A DNA stretch of 64,000 nt from Antribacter soli (GCF_021568775.1 NZ_JAKGSG010000034.1:124001-188000), one strand, 5' to 3'; numbered from the stretch's first letter, positions 45,071-54,189 are shown. Notes: generated from the sequence alone by a model not told the origin. Made by a program: numbers and translations.

Positions 45071-45610
45071 ATGACGACAGACGAGTTCTGGGCCCTGGTC
45101 GAACAGGCCCGTTCGGCCGTGCCTGACCCGGCCGACGCCGACGAGGTCGCGGCTGAGGCCGCCCGGATCCTGGCCTCCCGGCCCGAGCCGGAGATCCTCG
45201 GTGCCGAACGCGCACTGACCGAGCTGATGCACGCCTCGTACCGCACGGACCTGTGGGCGGCGGCCTACACGATCAACGGCGGCTGTTCCGACGACGGCTT
45301 CGACTACTTCCGCGGGTGGCTGATCGCGCAGGGCCGCACCGCCTTCGAGCGCGCGGTCGCCGATCCCGACTCGCTCGCTCACGTGCCCGCGGTGCAGGTC
45401 GCGATCAGTGACGAGGAGTACCTCGAGGGTGAGTCGATGACGGCGCTCGCGTGGACCGCCTGGGAGCTCACGACCGGCGACGAGAACCTGCCCGAGGACG
45501 AGGAGGACGAGCCCGGCAGGCTTCCCGACCTGCTCGACTGGTTCGACTTCGACGACGCAGACGAGGTCGCCCGCCGCCTGCCCGCCCTCAGCGTTCTGGT
45601 CGAGGGCTGA
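45071..45610 (+). CDS. DUF4240-domain protein
   Basis: A 179-residue acidic protein. It starts MTTDEFWALVEQARSA and has TDLWAAAYTINGGCSDDGFDYFRGWLIAQGR, the signature of DUF4240, plus a very acidic segment near residues 137-147 (DENLPEDEEDE). Family function is unknown; members are common in Streptomyces and relatives. It is a single-gene unit between the glycosylase-like protein and the LPMO. Confidence 0.88.
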   Translation: MTTDEFWALVEQARSAVPDPADADEVAAEAARILASRPEPEILGAERALTELMHASYRTDLWAAAYTINGGCSDDGFDYFRGWLIAQGRTAFERAVADPDSLAHVPAVQVAISDEEYLEGESMTALAWTAWELTTGDENLPEDEEDEPGRLPDLLDWFDFDDADEVARRLPALSVLVEG

Positions 45611-45681
45611 GCAGCGGGCGGCCGCACACGGGAGGCCCTGCGGCGCGGCTACGCACCCCCGCGTATACGAGTTCACCCTAA

Positions 45682-45710
45682 TTGTCACCGACGCGAACTT
45701 TTCCTACGGT
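45682..45710 (+). promoter_or_regulatory. Promoter of the LPMO gene
   Basis: TTGTCA (45682-45687) and TACGGT (45705-45710) lie 17 bp apart, a near-consensus promoter. The leader to the ATG at 45775 is about 58 nt and carries GAGGTGAG as ribosome site. Confidence 0.65.
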
Positions 45711-45774
45711 CATGGAGCACGACCTCTGCAAGGAGGAGGCCAGGAAACCTTCACGAGACAATGAGGTGAGCCCC

Positions 45775-46551
45775 ATGAGAGCCCTCCTGCACGCCACCCT
45801 GCCACGGCTGTTGCTCGCAGCCTTCGCCGTGGTCGCTCTCGCGGCCGCGGCGCTGTTCACCAGCGCCGTCGCCGCGCCGCCCGAGCTCACGCCTTCCGCG
45901 TCGGCCCACGGCTGGATCACGTCGCCGCCCAGCCGGCAGGACCACTGCGCCAAGCACACGGTCACCTGGAGCTGCGACGGCGTCGAGTACGAGCCGCAGA
46001 GCGTCGAGTCCAGCAAGGGCTCCTTGCTCTGCTCAGGCGGCACCCGGTTCGTCACCCTGGACGACAACGCGCTCGCCTGGCCCCGGACCACCGTCGCGAG
46101 CAGTCAGACCTTCACCTGGACGCTGACCGCCCGGCACCGCACGTCCACGTGGGAGTACTTCGTGGACGGGCAGCTCTTCAAGACCGTCAACGACAACGGC
46201 GCCACACCCGGCGCGACGGTGACCCACACGCTCACCGGTCTGCCCTCCGGCAACCACACGATCCTCGCCCGCTGGAACGTGTACGACACCAACAACGCCT
46301 TCTACGCGTGCGTCGACGTGAACGTCGGGGGGTCGGGCAACCCCAGCCCGACACCGACACCGACGCCAACCCCCACGACCCCGCCGACAGGCTCGTGCGA
46401 CTACCCGGCGTGGAGCGCCACCACCACCTACGTGAGCGGCGACCTGGTGGCGTACCAGGGTCGTGAGTACCGGGCCAGGTGGTGGACCATCGCCGAGATC
46501 CCGTCGCAGAGCGGCGAGTGGGGCGTCTGGGCAGACCTCGGCGTCTGCTGA
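45775..46551 (+). CDS. AA10 lytic polysaccharide monooxygenase with CBM5/12
   Basis: A 258-residue secreted protein. A 44-residue signal peptide ends SASA before His45, which becomes the N-terminal copper ligand (HGWITSPPSRQDHCA). The second brace His is His121 in TARHRTSTWEYFV, and NAFYACVDV supplies the axial Phe. A (PT)n linker (about 190-205) leads to a C-terminal CBM5/12 (about 210-258, YPAWSATTTYVSGDLVAYQG). AA10 enzymes oxidatively cleave chitin or cellulose; CBM5/12 points to chitin or cellulose surfaces. Four cysteines in the catalytic domain could form two disulfides. A near-consensus promoter precedes it. Confidence 0.92.
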   Translation: MRALLHATLPRLLLAAFAVVALAAAALFTSAVAAPPELTPSASAHGWITSPPSRQDHCAKHTVTWSCDGVEYEPQSVESSKGSLLCSGGTRFVTLDDNALAWPRTTVASSQTFTWTLTARHRTSTWEYFVDGQLFKTVNDNGATPGATVTHTLTGLPSGNHTILARWNVYDTNNAFYACVDVNVGGSGNPSPTPTPTPTPTTPPTGSCDYPAWSATTTYVSGDLVAYQGREYRARWWTIAEIPSQSGEWGVWADLGVC

Positions 46552-46650
46552 CGCCCGCCGGAGCGGCCGTCCGGGGGCCCGCACCACGCCCGTGAACTGC
46601 TATCACCGGCGCGGTGCGAGGCCCCCGGCGCGCCATGCAAGGATGTCGGC

Positions 46651-47442
46651 GTGTCGCGAGCACTCCTCGGTGTCCGGCCAGCGCCCGTCGAGGTGCCGCC
46701 GGCCGTGCGAGCCCTCACCGGCTGGGCCGTTGTTACCCCCGTGTGGCGCAACGAGCTGGGCGGCCTGACCTTCCGCCTGGACGAGCCGGGTCGTGCCCTG
46801 CGACGCGCCCGCTACCTCAAGTGGGTGCCGCGCGGCAGCGCCTGCCCGGACCCGGCCGCCGAGGGGGACCGGCTGCACTGGGCGGGCCCCCATGCCGCCG
46901 TGCCGCGCGTGCTGTACCAGGGCCTGCGGCCCGAGGGGGCCTACCTCGTCACGGAGGCGATCGACGCGACGTCGGCGATCGAGCAGCACTGGGTCGCCCG
47001 GCGCGAGCACGCGGCGCGGGTGATCGGCGCGGGCCTGCGCTTCCTGCACGACTCCCTGCCGGTCGACGGCTGCCCCTTCGACTGGTCGGCCGCCTCCCGC
47101 GCGGCCGCCCTGCCGGCGCGCGTCCGCCGTCGGCTACCGCCGGCGCCCGAGCCGGACCTGCTCGTGGTCTGCCACGGCGACGCCACCGTGCCGAACACCC
47201 TCCTGCGCGACGACGGGACGTTCGCCGCGCACGTCGACGTCGGCGAGCTCGGCGTCGCGGACCGCTGGGCCGACATCGCCGTGACGACCCGCAGCGTCAC
47301 CCGCCGTTACGGACCGGGCCTGGAGGACGTGGTCCTGGAGGCCTACGGCGTCGGACCGGACCCGCTGCGCACCGCCTACTACCGCCGCCTGTGGGACGCG
47401 GTCGAGACGTGGCGCCTCGGGCGGGTCCGCTCGGCAGGTTGA
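46651..47442 (+). CDS. Aminoglycoside phosphotransferase-family kinase, copy 1
   Basis: A 263-residue small-molecule kinase of the APH(3')-like fold. The catalytic loop is CHGDATVPN (HGDxxxxN) and the metal-binding Asp is in [15 protein letters not shown]. The C-terminus EAYGVGPDPLRTAYYRRLWD is typical of APH(3')-type proteins. Without a test, resistance should not be assumed; many chromosomal members phosphorylate other metabolites. The GTG is 6 nt after AAGGAT, probably leaderless. It is followed 19 bp later by a clear paralogue. Confidence 0.85.
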   Translation: MSRALLGVRPAPVEVPPAVRALTGWAVVTPVWRNELGGLTFRLDEPGRALRRARYLKWVPRGSACPDPAAEGDRLHWAGPHAAVPRVLYQGLRPEGAYLVTEAIDATSAIEQHWVARREHAARVIGAGLRFLHDSLPVDGCPFDWSAASRAAALPARVRRRLPPAPEPDLLVVCHGDATVPNTLLRDDGTFAAHVDVGELGVADRWADIAVTTRSVTRRYGPGLEDVVLEAYGVGPDPLRTAYYRRLWDAVETWRLGRVRSAG

Positions 47443-47461
47443 GACGTGCCAGGATCGTGAT

Positions 47462-48280
47462 GTGACCGCACCCGTCCTCTCGGAGATCCCCGTCGGCCCC
47501 GTCGCGGTCCCGCCGCAGGTCGGCGCACTCGCGGGCGACGACCTGATCACCCCGGTCTGGCGCAACCAGCTCGGCGGCCTCACGTTCCGCCTGGACCCGC
47601 CGGACACCTCGGGTGCGCACGCGCGGTTCGTCAAGTGGTCGCCGACGTCGGCCGGGCTGGACCTGCGGCACGAGGCCGGACGGCTCGCGTGGGCGGCCTC
47701 GTGGACGCCGGTGCCGCGCGTGCTCGACTCCGGCGAGGACGAGGCGGGCCAGTGGCTGGTGACCGCCGCGCTCGAGGCGAGCTCCGCCGTCGTGCCGCGG
47801 TGGCAGGCCCGGCCCGAGACCGCCGCCCGGGCGATCGGGGCCGGGCTGCGCGCCCTGCACGACGCCCTGCCCGTGGCGGAGTGCCCGTTCACGTGGAGCG
47901 CCGAGGAGCGCGTGGCGCGGGCGGAGGCGCGGTTCGCCGCGGGCGAGGGGCCCGAGGCGTGGGCGGCCGAGCACCAGCACCTGACCGCCGCCGAGGCGCG
48001 CGCCCGGCTGGCCGACGTGCCCGACCTGACAGGCCCGGTCGTCTGTCACGGCGACGCCTGCGCGCCGAACACGCTCCTCGCCGAGGACGGGTCCTGGGCC
48101 GCGCACGTGGACCTCGGGCGCCTCGGCGTGGCGGACCCGTGGGCGGACCTGGCCGTCGCCACCTGGAGCACCGAGTGGAACTACGGCCCCGGGTACGACC
48201 ACCTCGTGTACGAGGCGTACGGCGTCGAGCCGGACCCGGAGCGGATCGCCTGGTACCGGCTGCTGTGGGACCTGTCCTGA
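47462..48280 (+). CDS. Aminoglycoside phosphotransferase-family kinase, copy 2
   Basis: A 272-residue paralogue of the preceding gene with the same start block (TPVWRNQLGGLTFRLD), catalytic loop CHGDACAPN and metal site HVDLGRLGVADPWAD. It is longer in the middle (VARAEARFAAGEGPEAWAAE). The pair arose by tandem duplication and has diverged considerably. The GTG start again lies 6 nt after CAGGAT. The substrate is unknown, possibly an aminoglycoside or an amino-sugar metabolite. Confidence 0.85.
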   Translation: MTAPVLSEIPVGPVAVPPQVGALAGDDLITPVWRNQLGGLTFRLDPPDTSGAHARFVKWSPTSAGLDLRHEAGRLAWAASWTPVPRVLDSGEDEAGQWLVTAALEASSAVVPRWQARPETAARAIGAGLRALHDALPVAECPFTWSAEERVARAEARFAAGEGPEAWAAEHQHLTAAEARARLADVPDLTGPVVCHGDACAPNTLLAEDGSWAAHVDLGRLGVADPWADLAVATWSTEWNYGPGYDHLVYEAYGVEPDPERIAWYRLLWDLS

Positions 48281-48360
48281 GGCAGGCCTCCTGCGAGGGT
48301 CCAGGCGAACCAAGATCGGCGGAGGCCAGGACGGCCCTGAGGCAGGCCTCCCGCGAGGGT
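48277..48360. repeat. 24-bp direct repeat, 60-bp period
   Basis: CTGAGGCAGGCCTCCTGCGA and four more bases occur at 48277-48300, and again at 48337-48360 with one mismatch. The first copy includes the stop of the kinase gene. Each copy holds GAGGC/GCCTC inverted halves, so each may form a small hairpin. Confidence 0.6.
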
Positions 48361-48364
48361 GAGG

Positions 48365-48874
48365 TCAGTCCCTAGCGATCGGCGCCGTCGTGCCGCCCGT
48401 GAGGCGCAACAGGTCCCCGGGAGCGAGCCCGACGTCGAGGCCGCGCCGCCCGCCGGAGACGTACACGACGTCGTAGGCCTCGGCCGAGTCGTCGAGGACC
48501 GTGGCGTGCCGCTGCTTCTGGCCGAGCGGCGAGATGCCGCCCACCACGTACCCGGTGGCACGCTCGGCCGACGCCGGCTCGGCCATGATCGCCTTCTTGC
48601 CGCCCGCCGCCTTCGCGAGCGCCTTGAGGTCGAGCTTTCGGTCCACGGGGACGATGCCCACGACGAGCCGCCCGTCCACGTCGGCCAGCAGCGTCTTGAA
48701 GACCTGCGTGGCAGTCACCCCGATCGCCGCGGCGGCCTCGAGGCCGTAGCCGAGGTCGCTGCCCGGGTCGTGCTCGTACGGGTGGAGCGTGTGCGCGACG
48801 CCTGCCTTCTCGAGGGCGACGATCGCCGGGGTGCCGCCGTGAGTGCCGGAGGCGTGCTTGCTCTTCTTGGCCAC
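48365..48874 (-). CDS. ybaK: Cys-tRNA(Pro) deacylase YbaK/EbsC
   Basis: A 169-residue YbaK-family editing protein that hydrolyses mischarged Cys-tRNA(Pro). It starts GTG (MAKKSKHASGTHGGTPAI), then has VFKTLLADVDGRLVVGIVPVDRKLDLKAL with the essential Lys, and YVVGGISPLGQKQRHATVLD. The size and motifs are standard. GAGAAT lies 6 nt before the GTG. It is a single gene convergent with the kinase pair. Confidence 0.95.
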   Translation of the reverse strand: MAKKSKHASGTHGGTPAIVALEKAGVAHTLHPYEHDPGSDLGYGLEAAAAIGVTATQVFKTLLADVDGRLVVGIVPVDRKLDLKALAKAAGGKKAIMAEPASAERATGYVVGGISPLGQKQRHATVLDDSAEAYDVVYVSGGRRGLDVGLAPGDLLRLTGGTTAPIARD

Positions 48875-48931
48875 GGCCCGATTCTCCCCCGGCCCGACGG
48901 GTGCCGCGCAGCCCTCGCGTACGGTGGGGTC

Positions 48932-49687
48932 GTGCTCGCCCTCCTCATCCTGGCTTGTGTGGTGGGCGGGGCCCTCCAGCGCGTGACCGGGATGGGCTTC
49001 GGCCTGGTCGCCGGGCCGTTCATCGTGCTCCTCGTCGGGCCGCTCGAGGGCGTGCTGCTGGTGAACCTCGTGGGCGCGGGGAGCGCGCTGCTGATCCTCG
49101 CGCGGGTCTCGCGGGGCGTGGACTGGCGCCGGTACGCGTGGCTCGCGACGGGCTCGGTCACAGCGAGCGTGCCCGCGGCGCTGCTCCTGCGGCAGGCGAG
49201 CGGACCCGTGCTGGAGGCCACCGTGGGGCTGGTCGTGGTGCTCGCGATGACGCTCGCCCTCGTCACCTCGCGGCTGGCCGGGAGCGAGCGCCGGTTCCGC
49301 ACGGAGGCGCGCCCGCCGCTGCTGCTCACCGGGCTGGCGAGCGGCTTCGGGAGCGTCGCGGCGGGCGTCGGCGGGCCTCCGCTGGCTGTCTACGCGGTCC
49401 TGGACCGGTGGGACACGCTGCGGTTCGCGGCCACGGCGCAGCCGTTCTTCCTGACGAACGCGGTCGCTGCCATCGTGGCGAAGCTGGTGTTCACGGATGC
49501 GTCGTTCCCCGCGCTGTCCGCGTGGGAGTGGGCGGCGATCGCGGTCGCCGCGGCCGCCGGGATCGGGCTGGGCGAGCTGCTCGCACCGCGCTTGTCCCGC
49601 GAGGCCACGCGCCGGGTCCTGGTGGTCCTCGCCTATGCGGGCGGGGTCGCGACCCTGGTGCGTGGCCTCGCGGGCTCGTTCGCCTGA
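48932..49687 (+). CDS. TSUP-family (TauE/SafE) transporter
   Basis: A 251-residue membrane protein with about eight helices in two related halves: GGALQRVTGMGFGLVAGPF in the first and GLASGFGSVAAGVGGPPLAVY in the second, the TSUP repeat signature. It probably exports a sulfur-containing or organic anion such as sulfite. The GTG at 48932 is 6 nt after TACGGT, so the mRNA is likely leaderless. It has no linked sulfur genes. Confidence 0.9.
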   Translation: MLALLILACVVGGALQRVTGMGFGLVAGPFIVLLVGPLEGVLLVNLVGAGSALLILARVSRGVDWRRYAWLATGSVTASVPAALLLRQASGPVLEATVGLVVVLAMTLALVTSRLAGSERRFRTEARPPLLLTGLASGFGSVAAGVGGPPLAVYAVLDRWDTLRFAATAQPFFLTNAVAAIVAKLVFTDASFPALSAWEWAAIAVAAAAGIGLGELLAPRLSREATRRVLVVLAYAGGVATLVRGLAGSFA

Positions 49688-49691
49688 GCGG

Positions 49692-50903
49692 TCAGCCGAG
49701 CGTCATCCGCGGCTCGCCGTTCACCAGCCCGGTGCCGGCGATGGTGCAGGTCCCGCCGCGCGGGGCGCCGTTGTTCCACGCCTGCCGCACGCACGAGCGC
49801 ATGGCGAGCTGTGCCCAGTAGTTCGGGTGGAGCGACTCCTGCACGTAGTACGTCGGGCCGATCGTCGAGACGGTGCGGATCTGGTTGACCCACTCGGTCC
49901 GGTCCACGGCGTTCGCGGAACGCCAGTCGGCGACGCCGACCTCCTCGTACAGGCCGACCGTGTTCTCGCACAGCCGGCGGCCGTTGAACGCGCCCTGCAG
50001 CTCGAGGACGCGGGAGTTGGTCACACCCGAGTCGGTCAGGGCGCCGCGCACGGCCCCGTTGATGGTCGGCAGGGCGGTGCTGTTGGCCCAGTCCGCGTCC
50101 CTGTTCCAGAAGCCGCAGCCGCCGGTGAACTGGCGCGTGTACCCGGACTCGGAGTAACGGATTGCCGAGCCGTTCGGGAGCGGCGACGGGTAGGTCTGGA
50201 CGAGCATCGTCCATGCGGTGTCGGCGTACCCGGCGTTGCGCATGGCGGTGCGGACGTTCTGGAACGCGGCCGCGACGCGGGCGCGCACGGCGGCCACGTT
50301 GGCGGACGTGAAGTTCGCGGTGACGGAGCTGTCGTCGGAGCAGTAGTCCTTCCACCAGCTCGGCGAGGCGAGGAAGTCGGTGACGCACTGCTGCACGATC
50401 GACGCGAAGCCGAAGTCGTTGCCGCCCACCTGGACCACGACCATGCGGACGTTGTTGGTGGTCGCGAACTCCTGGAGCATCAGCGCCTGGCCCTTGTTCG
50501 TGCCGCTGGCGTAGAAGTCGAGGCCCGGCTTGAAGTAGCCCTCGCTGGTGGTGTGCGTGGCGGCCTTCGCACCGCTGCACGCGAGGTTGAGGCCGTTGAC
50601 CCCGCCCCCGACGTAGGCCTCGGCTGCGCGCGAGCGGTGGCACCGGTTGATGGTCTCGCCGGTGCCGGTGGCGTTGTCGAAGTACGCGGTGGAGCCGAGC
50701 GCGTCGGCGCGCGCGGACGAGGAGTTGGAGCTGCCGGCCCATCGGCCGGCCTCCCCAGAGATGTACGAGTCGCCCAGGGTGACGACCCACGGCGTTCCTG
50801 AGCCGGGACCGTCGGCTGCGGCCGGCGGCGCGACGGCGACGAGGGTGGGCGCGAGCAGGGCGAGGGCGCCGATGAGCACGGCGGACAGACGAGTGGACGG
50901 CAT
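49692..50903 (-). CDS. Secreted SGNH/GDSL esterase
   Basis: A 403-residue secreted hydrolase. The signal peptide (MPSTRLSAVLIGALALLAPT, cleavage near AAADG at about 31) is followed by the GDS motif VTLGDSYISGE (Ser46), a VVQVGGNDFGF block with the oxyanion Gly and Asn, and the catalytic ESLHPNYWAQ (Asp replaced by Glu-Ser-Leu-His spacing). Several cysteines should form disulfides. It likely deacetylates or de-esterifies polysaccharides or lipids outside the cell. An AT-rich promoter lies upstream. Confidence 0.9.
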   Translation of the reverse strand: MPSTRLSAVLIGALALLAPTLVAVAPPAAADGPGSGTPWVVTLGDSYISGEAGRWAGSSNSSSARADALGSTAYFDNATGTGETINRCHRSRAAEAYVGGGVNGLNLACSGAKAATHTTSEGYFKPGLDFYASGTNKGQALMLQEFATTNNVRMVVVQVGGNDFGFASIVQQCVTDFLASPSWWKDYCSDDSSVTANFTSANVAAVRARVAAAFQNVRTAMRNAGYADTAWTMLVQTYPSPLPNGSAIRYSESGYTRQFTGGCGFWNRDADWANSTALPTINGAVRGALTDSGVTNSRVLELQGAFNGRRLCENTVGLYEEVGVADWRSANAVDRTEWVNQIRTVSTIGPTYYVQESLHPNYWAQLAMRSCVRQAWNNGAPRGGTCTIAGTGLVNGEPRMTLG

Positions 50904-50965
50904 CGTTGACTCCGTTCGTCGAGCGTCTCCGGGTCGCGACGCTGCGCCCGGACGCTATCGACGGA

Positions 50966-50994
50966 ATCTTATGTTCTGTCCACGCTTAGGTAAA
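50966..50994 (-). promoter_or_regulatory. Promoter of the SGNH esterase gene
   Basis: On the minus strand TTTACC (50994-50989) and TAAGAT (50971-50966) are 17 bp apart in an unusually AT-rich patch (about 50960-51015). GTAAATACTTAC (50990-51001) beside it is an inverted GTAA/TTAC pair that could be an operator. Confidence 0.55.
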
Positions 50995-51011
50995 TACTTA
51001 CTAAATATCAG

Positions 51012-53684
51012 TTAGATCTGACCCACGCCCAGCACCGTCAGCACGACCTCGCCCGCCTCGTCGCTCGCGGCCAGGTCGACCAGCACCGTGACGGCCCAGT
51101 CCCGGTTGCCGTCGCGGTCGTCGAGCACCTGGCGCACCCACCACGTCCCCGGCTCCACGCGGCCGCCGTGCGGCAGCTCGGCACCCGGCTCGATGAACGC
51201 CAGGAGCCCGGAGGCACGAGCCGCCGGGCCGATCCCGATCGCGTCGTCGCCCTGCTCCTCGAACAACGGGTCGAGGGCCTCGGCCCAGTCGTCGCCCGAC
51301 CAGCCGCCACCCAGCGCGCCCAGGATGTCGTACGCCTCGCGGGACGCGAGCTCCACACGGCGGAACAACGCGTTGCGCACGAGCCGGCGGAACGCGCGCG
51401 GGTTGCCCGTCACCGGTCGGGCCGGCGCCTCCCCCGCCTCGGCGAGCGGCCCGCTCGTGAGCATGTCCGCGTCGTCGTCGACGGGGTTCGCCAGGCGCTC
51501 CCACTCGTCGAGCAGCGACGAGTCGACGCCGCGCACGAGCTCGCCGAGCCACTCGACGACCTCCTGCACCTCCTCGGTGCGGTGCTCCTCCGGCACGACC
51601 TGGCGCAGCGCCCGGTACGCGTCCGCGAGGTAGCGCAGCACCACCCCCTCGGTGCGCTCCAGCCCGTACACGGAGACCACCTCGGCGAACGTCATCGCGT
51701 GCTCGACCATGTCGCGCACCACCGACTTCGGCGACAGCTCCGCGTCCGCGACCCACGGGTTGCCCGCGCGGTAGGTGCGGAAGGCGGGCTCCAGCAGGTC
51801 GGCGAGCGGCTGCGGCCAGGTCACGTCCTCCAGGAGCGCCATCCGCTCCTCGTACTCGAGCCCTTCGGCCTTCATCGCGGCGACCGCCCCGCCGCGCGCC
51901 TTGTTCTGCTGGCCGAGCAGCACCTGACGGGGGTCGTCGAGCGTCGCCTCGATGATGCTGACCACGTCGAGCGCGTGCGTGGGGCTCTCCACGCCGAGCA
52001 GGTCCATCGCGGCCAGCGCGAAGGGCGACAGCGGCTGGTTCAGCGCGAAGTCGCGCGGCAGGTCCACGGTCAGGCGGACGCTCGGGCGCCACCCCTGCGG
52101 GCGGGTCGCGTCCGGGACGCGCACCTTCTCGACGACGCCGGCGACGCGCAGGCTCCGGTAGATCCGGAACGCCTGCCGCACGTGCTCGGCCTTCTTGCCG
52201 TCCGTGTCGTGGTTCGCGGTGAGCAGGTGGCGCATCGCGTCCACGGGGTCGTGGTCGGTGGCCGACGGCGACCCGCCGCGACCCGCCCGCGCGAGGACGT
52301 TGAGCACCATCGCGTGCGTGACCCGGAAGTTGCTGGTCAGCGGCTCGGGGTCGGCGTCGCGCAGGCGCTCGAACGTGGAGTCCGTCCAGTTGACGGAACC
52401 CTGCGGCGCCTTCTTGCGCACGATCTTCTTCAGCTTCTTCGGGTCGTCGCCCGCCTTCTCGAGCGCCTTGCGGTTCTCGATCACGTGGTCGGGCGCCATG
52501 ACGAGCACCTCGCCCACGGTGTCGAACCCGGCGCGGCCGGCGCGGCCCGCGATCTGGTGGAACTCGCGCGCCGTGAGGTGGCGCATGCGCTCCCCGTCGA
52601 ACTTCACCAGGCTCGTGAGGAGCACCGTGCGGATCGGCACGTTGATGCCGACCCCGAGGGTGTCCGTGCCGCACACGACCTTGAGCAGGCCCTGCTGGGT
52701 GAGCCGCTCGACGAGGCGGCGGTACTTGGGCAGCATCCCCGCGTGGTGCACGCCGACTCCGTGGCGGAGGAACTTGCTGAGCGTCTTGCCGAAGCCGGTG
52801 CCGAAGCGGAAGGCGCCGATCTCGGCCGCGATGGCCTCCTTGTCGGCCTTCGACGCGACGTTCATCGAGAGCAGCGCCTGCGCGCGCTCCACGGCGTCCT
52901 TCTGCGTGAAGTGCACGACGTACACCGGCGCGCGGCGCGTCTGCACCAGCTCGTCGATCACCTCGGTGAGCGGCTCGACGACGTAGGAGAACGTCAGCGG
53001 GACGGGTCGTTCGGCGCCGGTGACCTCCGCGACCGGGCGTCCGCTGCGCTTCTCCAGGTCCTCCGCGAGGCGCGACGTGTCGCCCAGCGTCGCCGACATC
53101 AGGAGGAGCTGCGTACGGGGCAGCTCGAGGAGCGGCACCTGCCAGGCCCAGCCGCGCTGCGGGTCGCCGTAGAAGTGGAACTCGTCCATGACGACCTGGG
53201 TGATCGCGTCCTCGCCGGTGCGGGCGCCGCCGTCGCGCAGTGCGACGTTCGCCAGGATCTCGGCCGTGCAGCAGATGATCGGGGCGTCCGGGTTCACCGA
53301 GGAGTCACCCGTCGTCATGCCGACGTTCTTGGACCCGAAGGCCGCGACGAGGTCGAAGAACTTCTCGCTGACCAGCGCCTTGAGCGGGGCCGTGTAGTAG
53401 GTGCGACCCCCGCGCCCGGAGCGGAAGGCCGCGAGCGCCGCGAACTGGGCACCCATCGCAACCATCGACTTCCCCGAACCGGTGGGGGTGGCGAGGATGA
53501 CGTGCGAGCCCGAGACGAGCTCGATGAGCGCCTCGCTCTGGTGCGGGTACAGGTCCCGCCCGCCGGCCGACGCCCACTGCGAGAACCCCTCGAAGAGCAC
53601 GTCGGGGTCGGGGTCCTTGCCGGTCGGAGCGGGCAGGTACGGGACGAGGGTGCCGGCGGGCTTCGGCGTGGCGGGGGACGTCAT
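51012..53684 (-). CDS. Ski2-like DEAD/DEAH-box RNA helicase (DUF3516 type)
   Basis: An 890-residue superfamily 2 helicase. Motif I is ATPTGSGKS (65-73), motif II DEFH (167-170), motif III LLMSATLGD, and motif VI QIAGRAGRAG. The last half carries the DUF3516 extension found in actinobacterial Ski2-like helicases, with helical ratchet-like and accessory parts. It probably remodels structured RNA or RNP. The N-terminal LYPHQSEALIEL is the Q-motif-like region. Size matches the family. It stands alone, and a GACAAT lies 9 nt before its ATG. Confidence 0.93.
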   Translation of the reverse strand: MTSPATPKPAGTLVPYLPAPTGKDPDPDVLFEGFSQWASAGGRDLYPHQSEALIELVSGSHVILATPTGSGKSMVAMGAQFAALAAFRSGRGGRTYYTAPLKALVSEKFFDLVAAFGSKNVGMTTGDSSVNPDAPIICCTAEILANVALRDGGARTGEDAITQVVMDEFHFYGDPQRGWAWQVPLLELPRTQLLLMSATLGDTSRLAEDLEKRSGRPVAEVTGAERPVPLTFSYVVEPLTEVIDELVQTRRAPVYVVHFTQKDAVERAQALLSMNVASKADKEAIAAEIGAFRFGTGFGKTLSKFLRHGVGVHHAGMLPKYRRLVERLTQQGLLKVVCGTDTLGVGINVPIRTVLLTSLVKFDGERMRHLTAREFHQIAGRAGRAGFDTVGEVLVMAPDHVIENRKALEKAGDDPKKLKKIVRKKAPQGSVNWTDSTFERLRDADPEPLTSNFRVTHAMVLNVLARAGRGGSPSATDHDPVDAMRHLLTANHDTDGKKAEHVRQAFRIYRSLRVAGVVEKVRVPDATRPQGWRPSVRLTVDLPRDFALNQPLSPFALAAMDLLGVESPTHALDVVSIIEATLDDPRQVLLGQQNKARGGAVAAMKAEGLEYEERMALLEDVTWPQPLADLLEPAFRTYRAGNPWVADAELSPKSVVRDMVEHAMTFAEVVSVYGLERTEGVVLRYLADAYRALRQVVPEEHRTEEVQEVVEWLGELVRGVDSSLLDEWERLANPVDDDADMLTSGPLAEAGEAPARPVTGNPRAFRRLVRNALFRRVELASREAYDILGALGGGWSGDDWAEALDPLFEEQGDDAIGIGPAARASGLLAFIEPGAELPHGGRVEPGTWWVRQVLDDRDGNRDWAVTVLVDLAASDEAGEVVLTVLGVGQI

Positions 53685-53778
53685 GGTGCGCCCATTGTCG
53701 CAGCCTGCCGGCTCTCCCCCGCCTGCACCGCGAGCGCGGAGACGACGGCGGGGGCGAGCCCGGCGAGACGGGACCCGC

Positions 53779-54189
53779 TCAGGCTGCCGGGCCCCTCTGA
53801 TATGCCGGGAACGCGAGGTCGCTCGGCACGATCGACTTGCCGAGCGGCAGGAGCGACAGCGGGATGAGCTTGATGTTCGCGATGCCGAGCGGGATGCCGA
53901 TGATCGACACGAACAGCGGGATCGCCGTGACGATGTGCCCGATCGCCAGCCACCAGCCGGCCAGTACGATCCAGATGACGTTGCCGACGAAGGACCCCGC
54001 GCCGGCGTCCGGCTTGTCGACGACCGTGCGCCCGAACGGCCACAGGGCGTAGTTGGCGATGCGGAACGAGGCGATCGCGAACGGGATCGTGATGATCGGG
54101 ATGCACAGCAGGACCCCGGCGATCACGTAGCCGAACCAGAGCGCCAGGCCCGCGAACAGGACCCAGATGATGTTGAGCAGCGTCTTCAA
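53779..54189 (-). CDS. YccF-domain membrane protein
   Basis: A 136-residue protein with four hydrophobic segments in two YccF repeats (NIIWVLFAGLALWFGYVIAG and GNVIWIVLAGWWLAIGHIVT), each followed by IPFAIASFRIANYALWPFGR or IPLGIANIKLIPLSLLPLGK. The family forms inner-membrane proteins of unknown transport role. The only start fitting the family's N-terminus is TTG at 54189 (LKTLLNIIW aligns with MRTVLNIL of E. coli YccF). The ribosome site is weak. Confidence 0.85.
   Translation of the reverse strand: MKTLLNIIWVLFAGLALWFGYVIAGVLLCIPIITIPFAIASFRIANYALWPFGRTVVDKPDAGAGSFVGNVIWIVLAGWWLAIGHIVTAIPLFVSIIGIPLGIANIKLIPLSLLPLGKSIVPSDLAFPAYQRGPAA

Noticed and set aside
46651-48280. Calling the two kinases antibiotic-resistance genes
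   Set aside because: The catalytic motifs fit the family, but no mobile context or specific resistance signature is present, and chromosomal members often act on other substrates.
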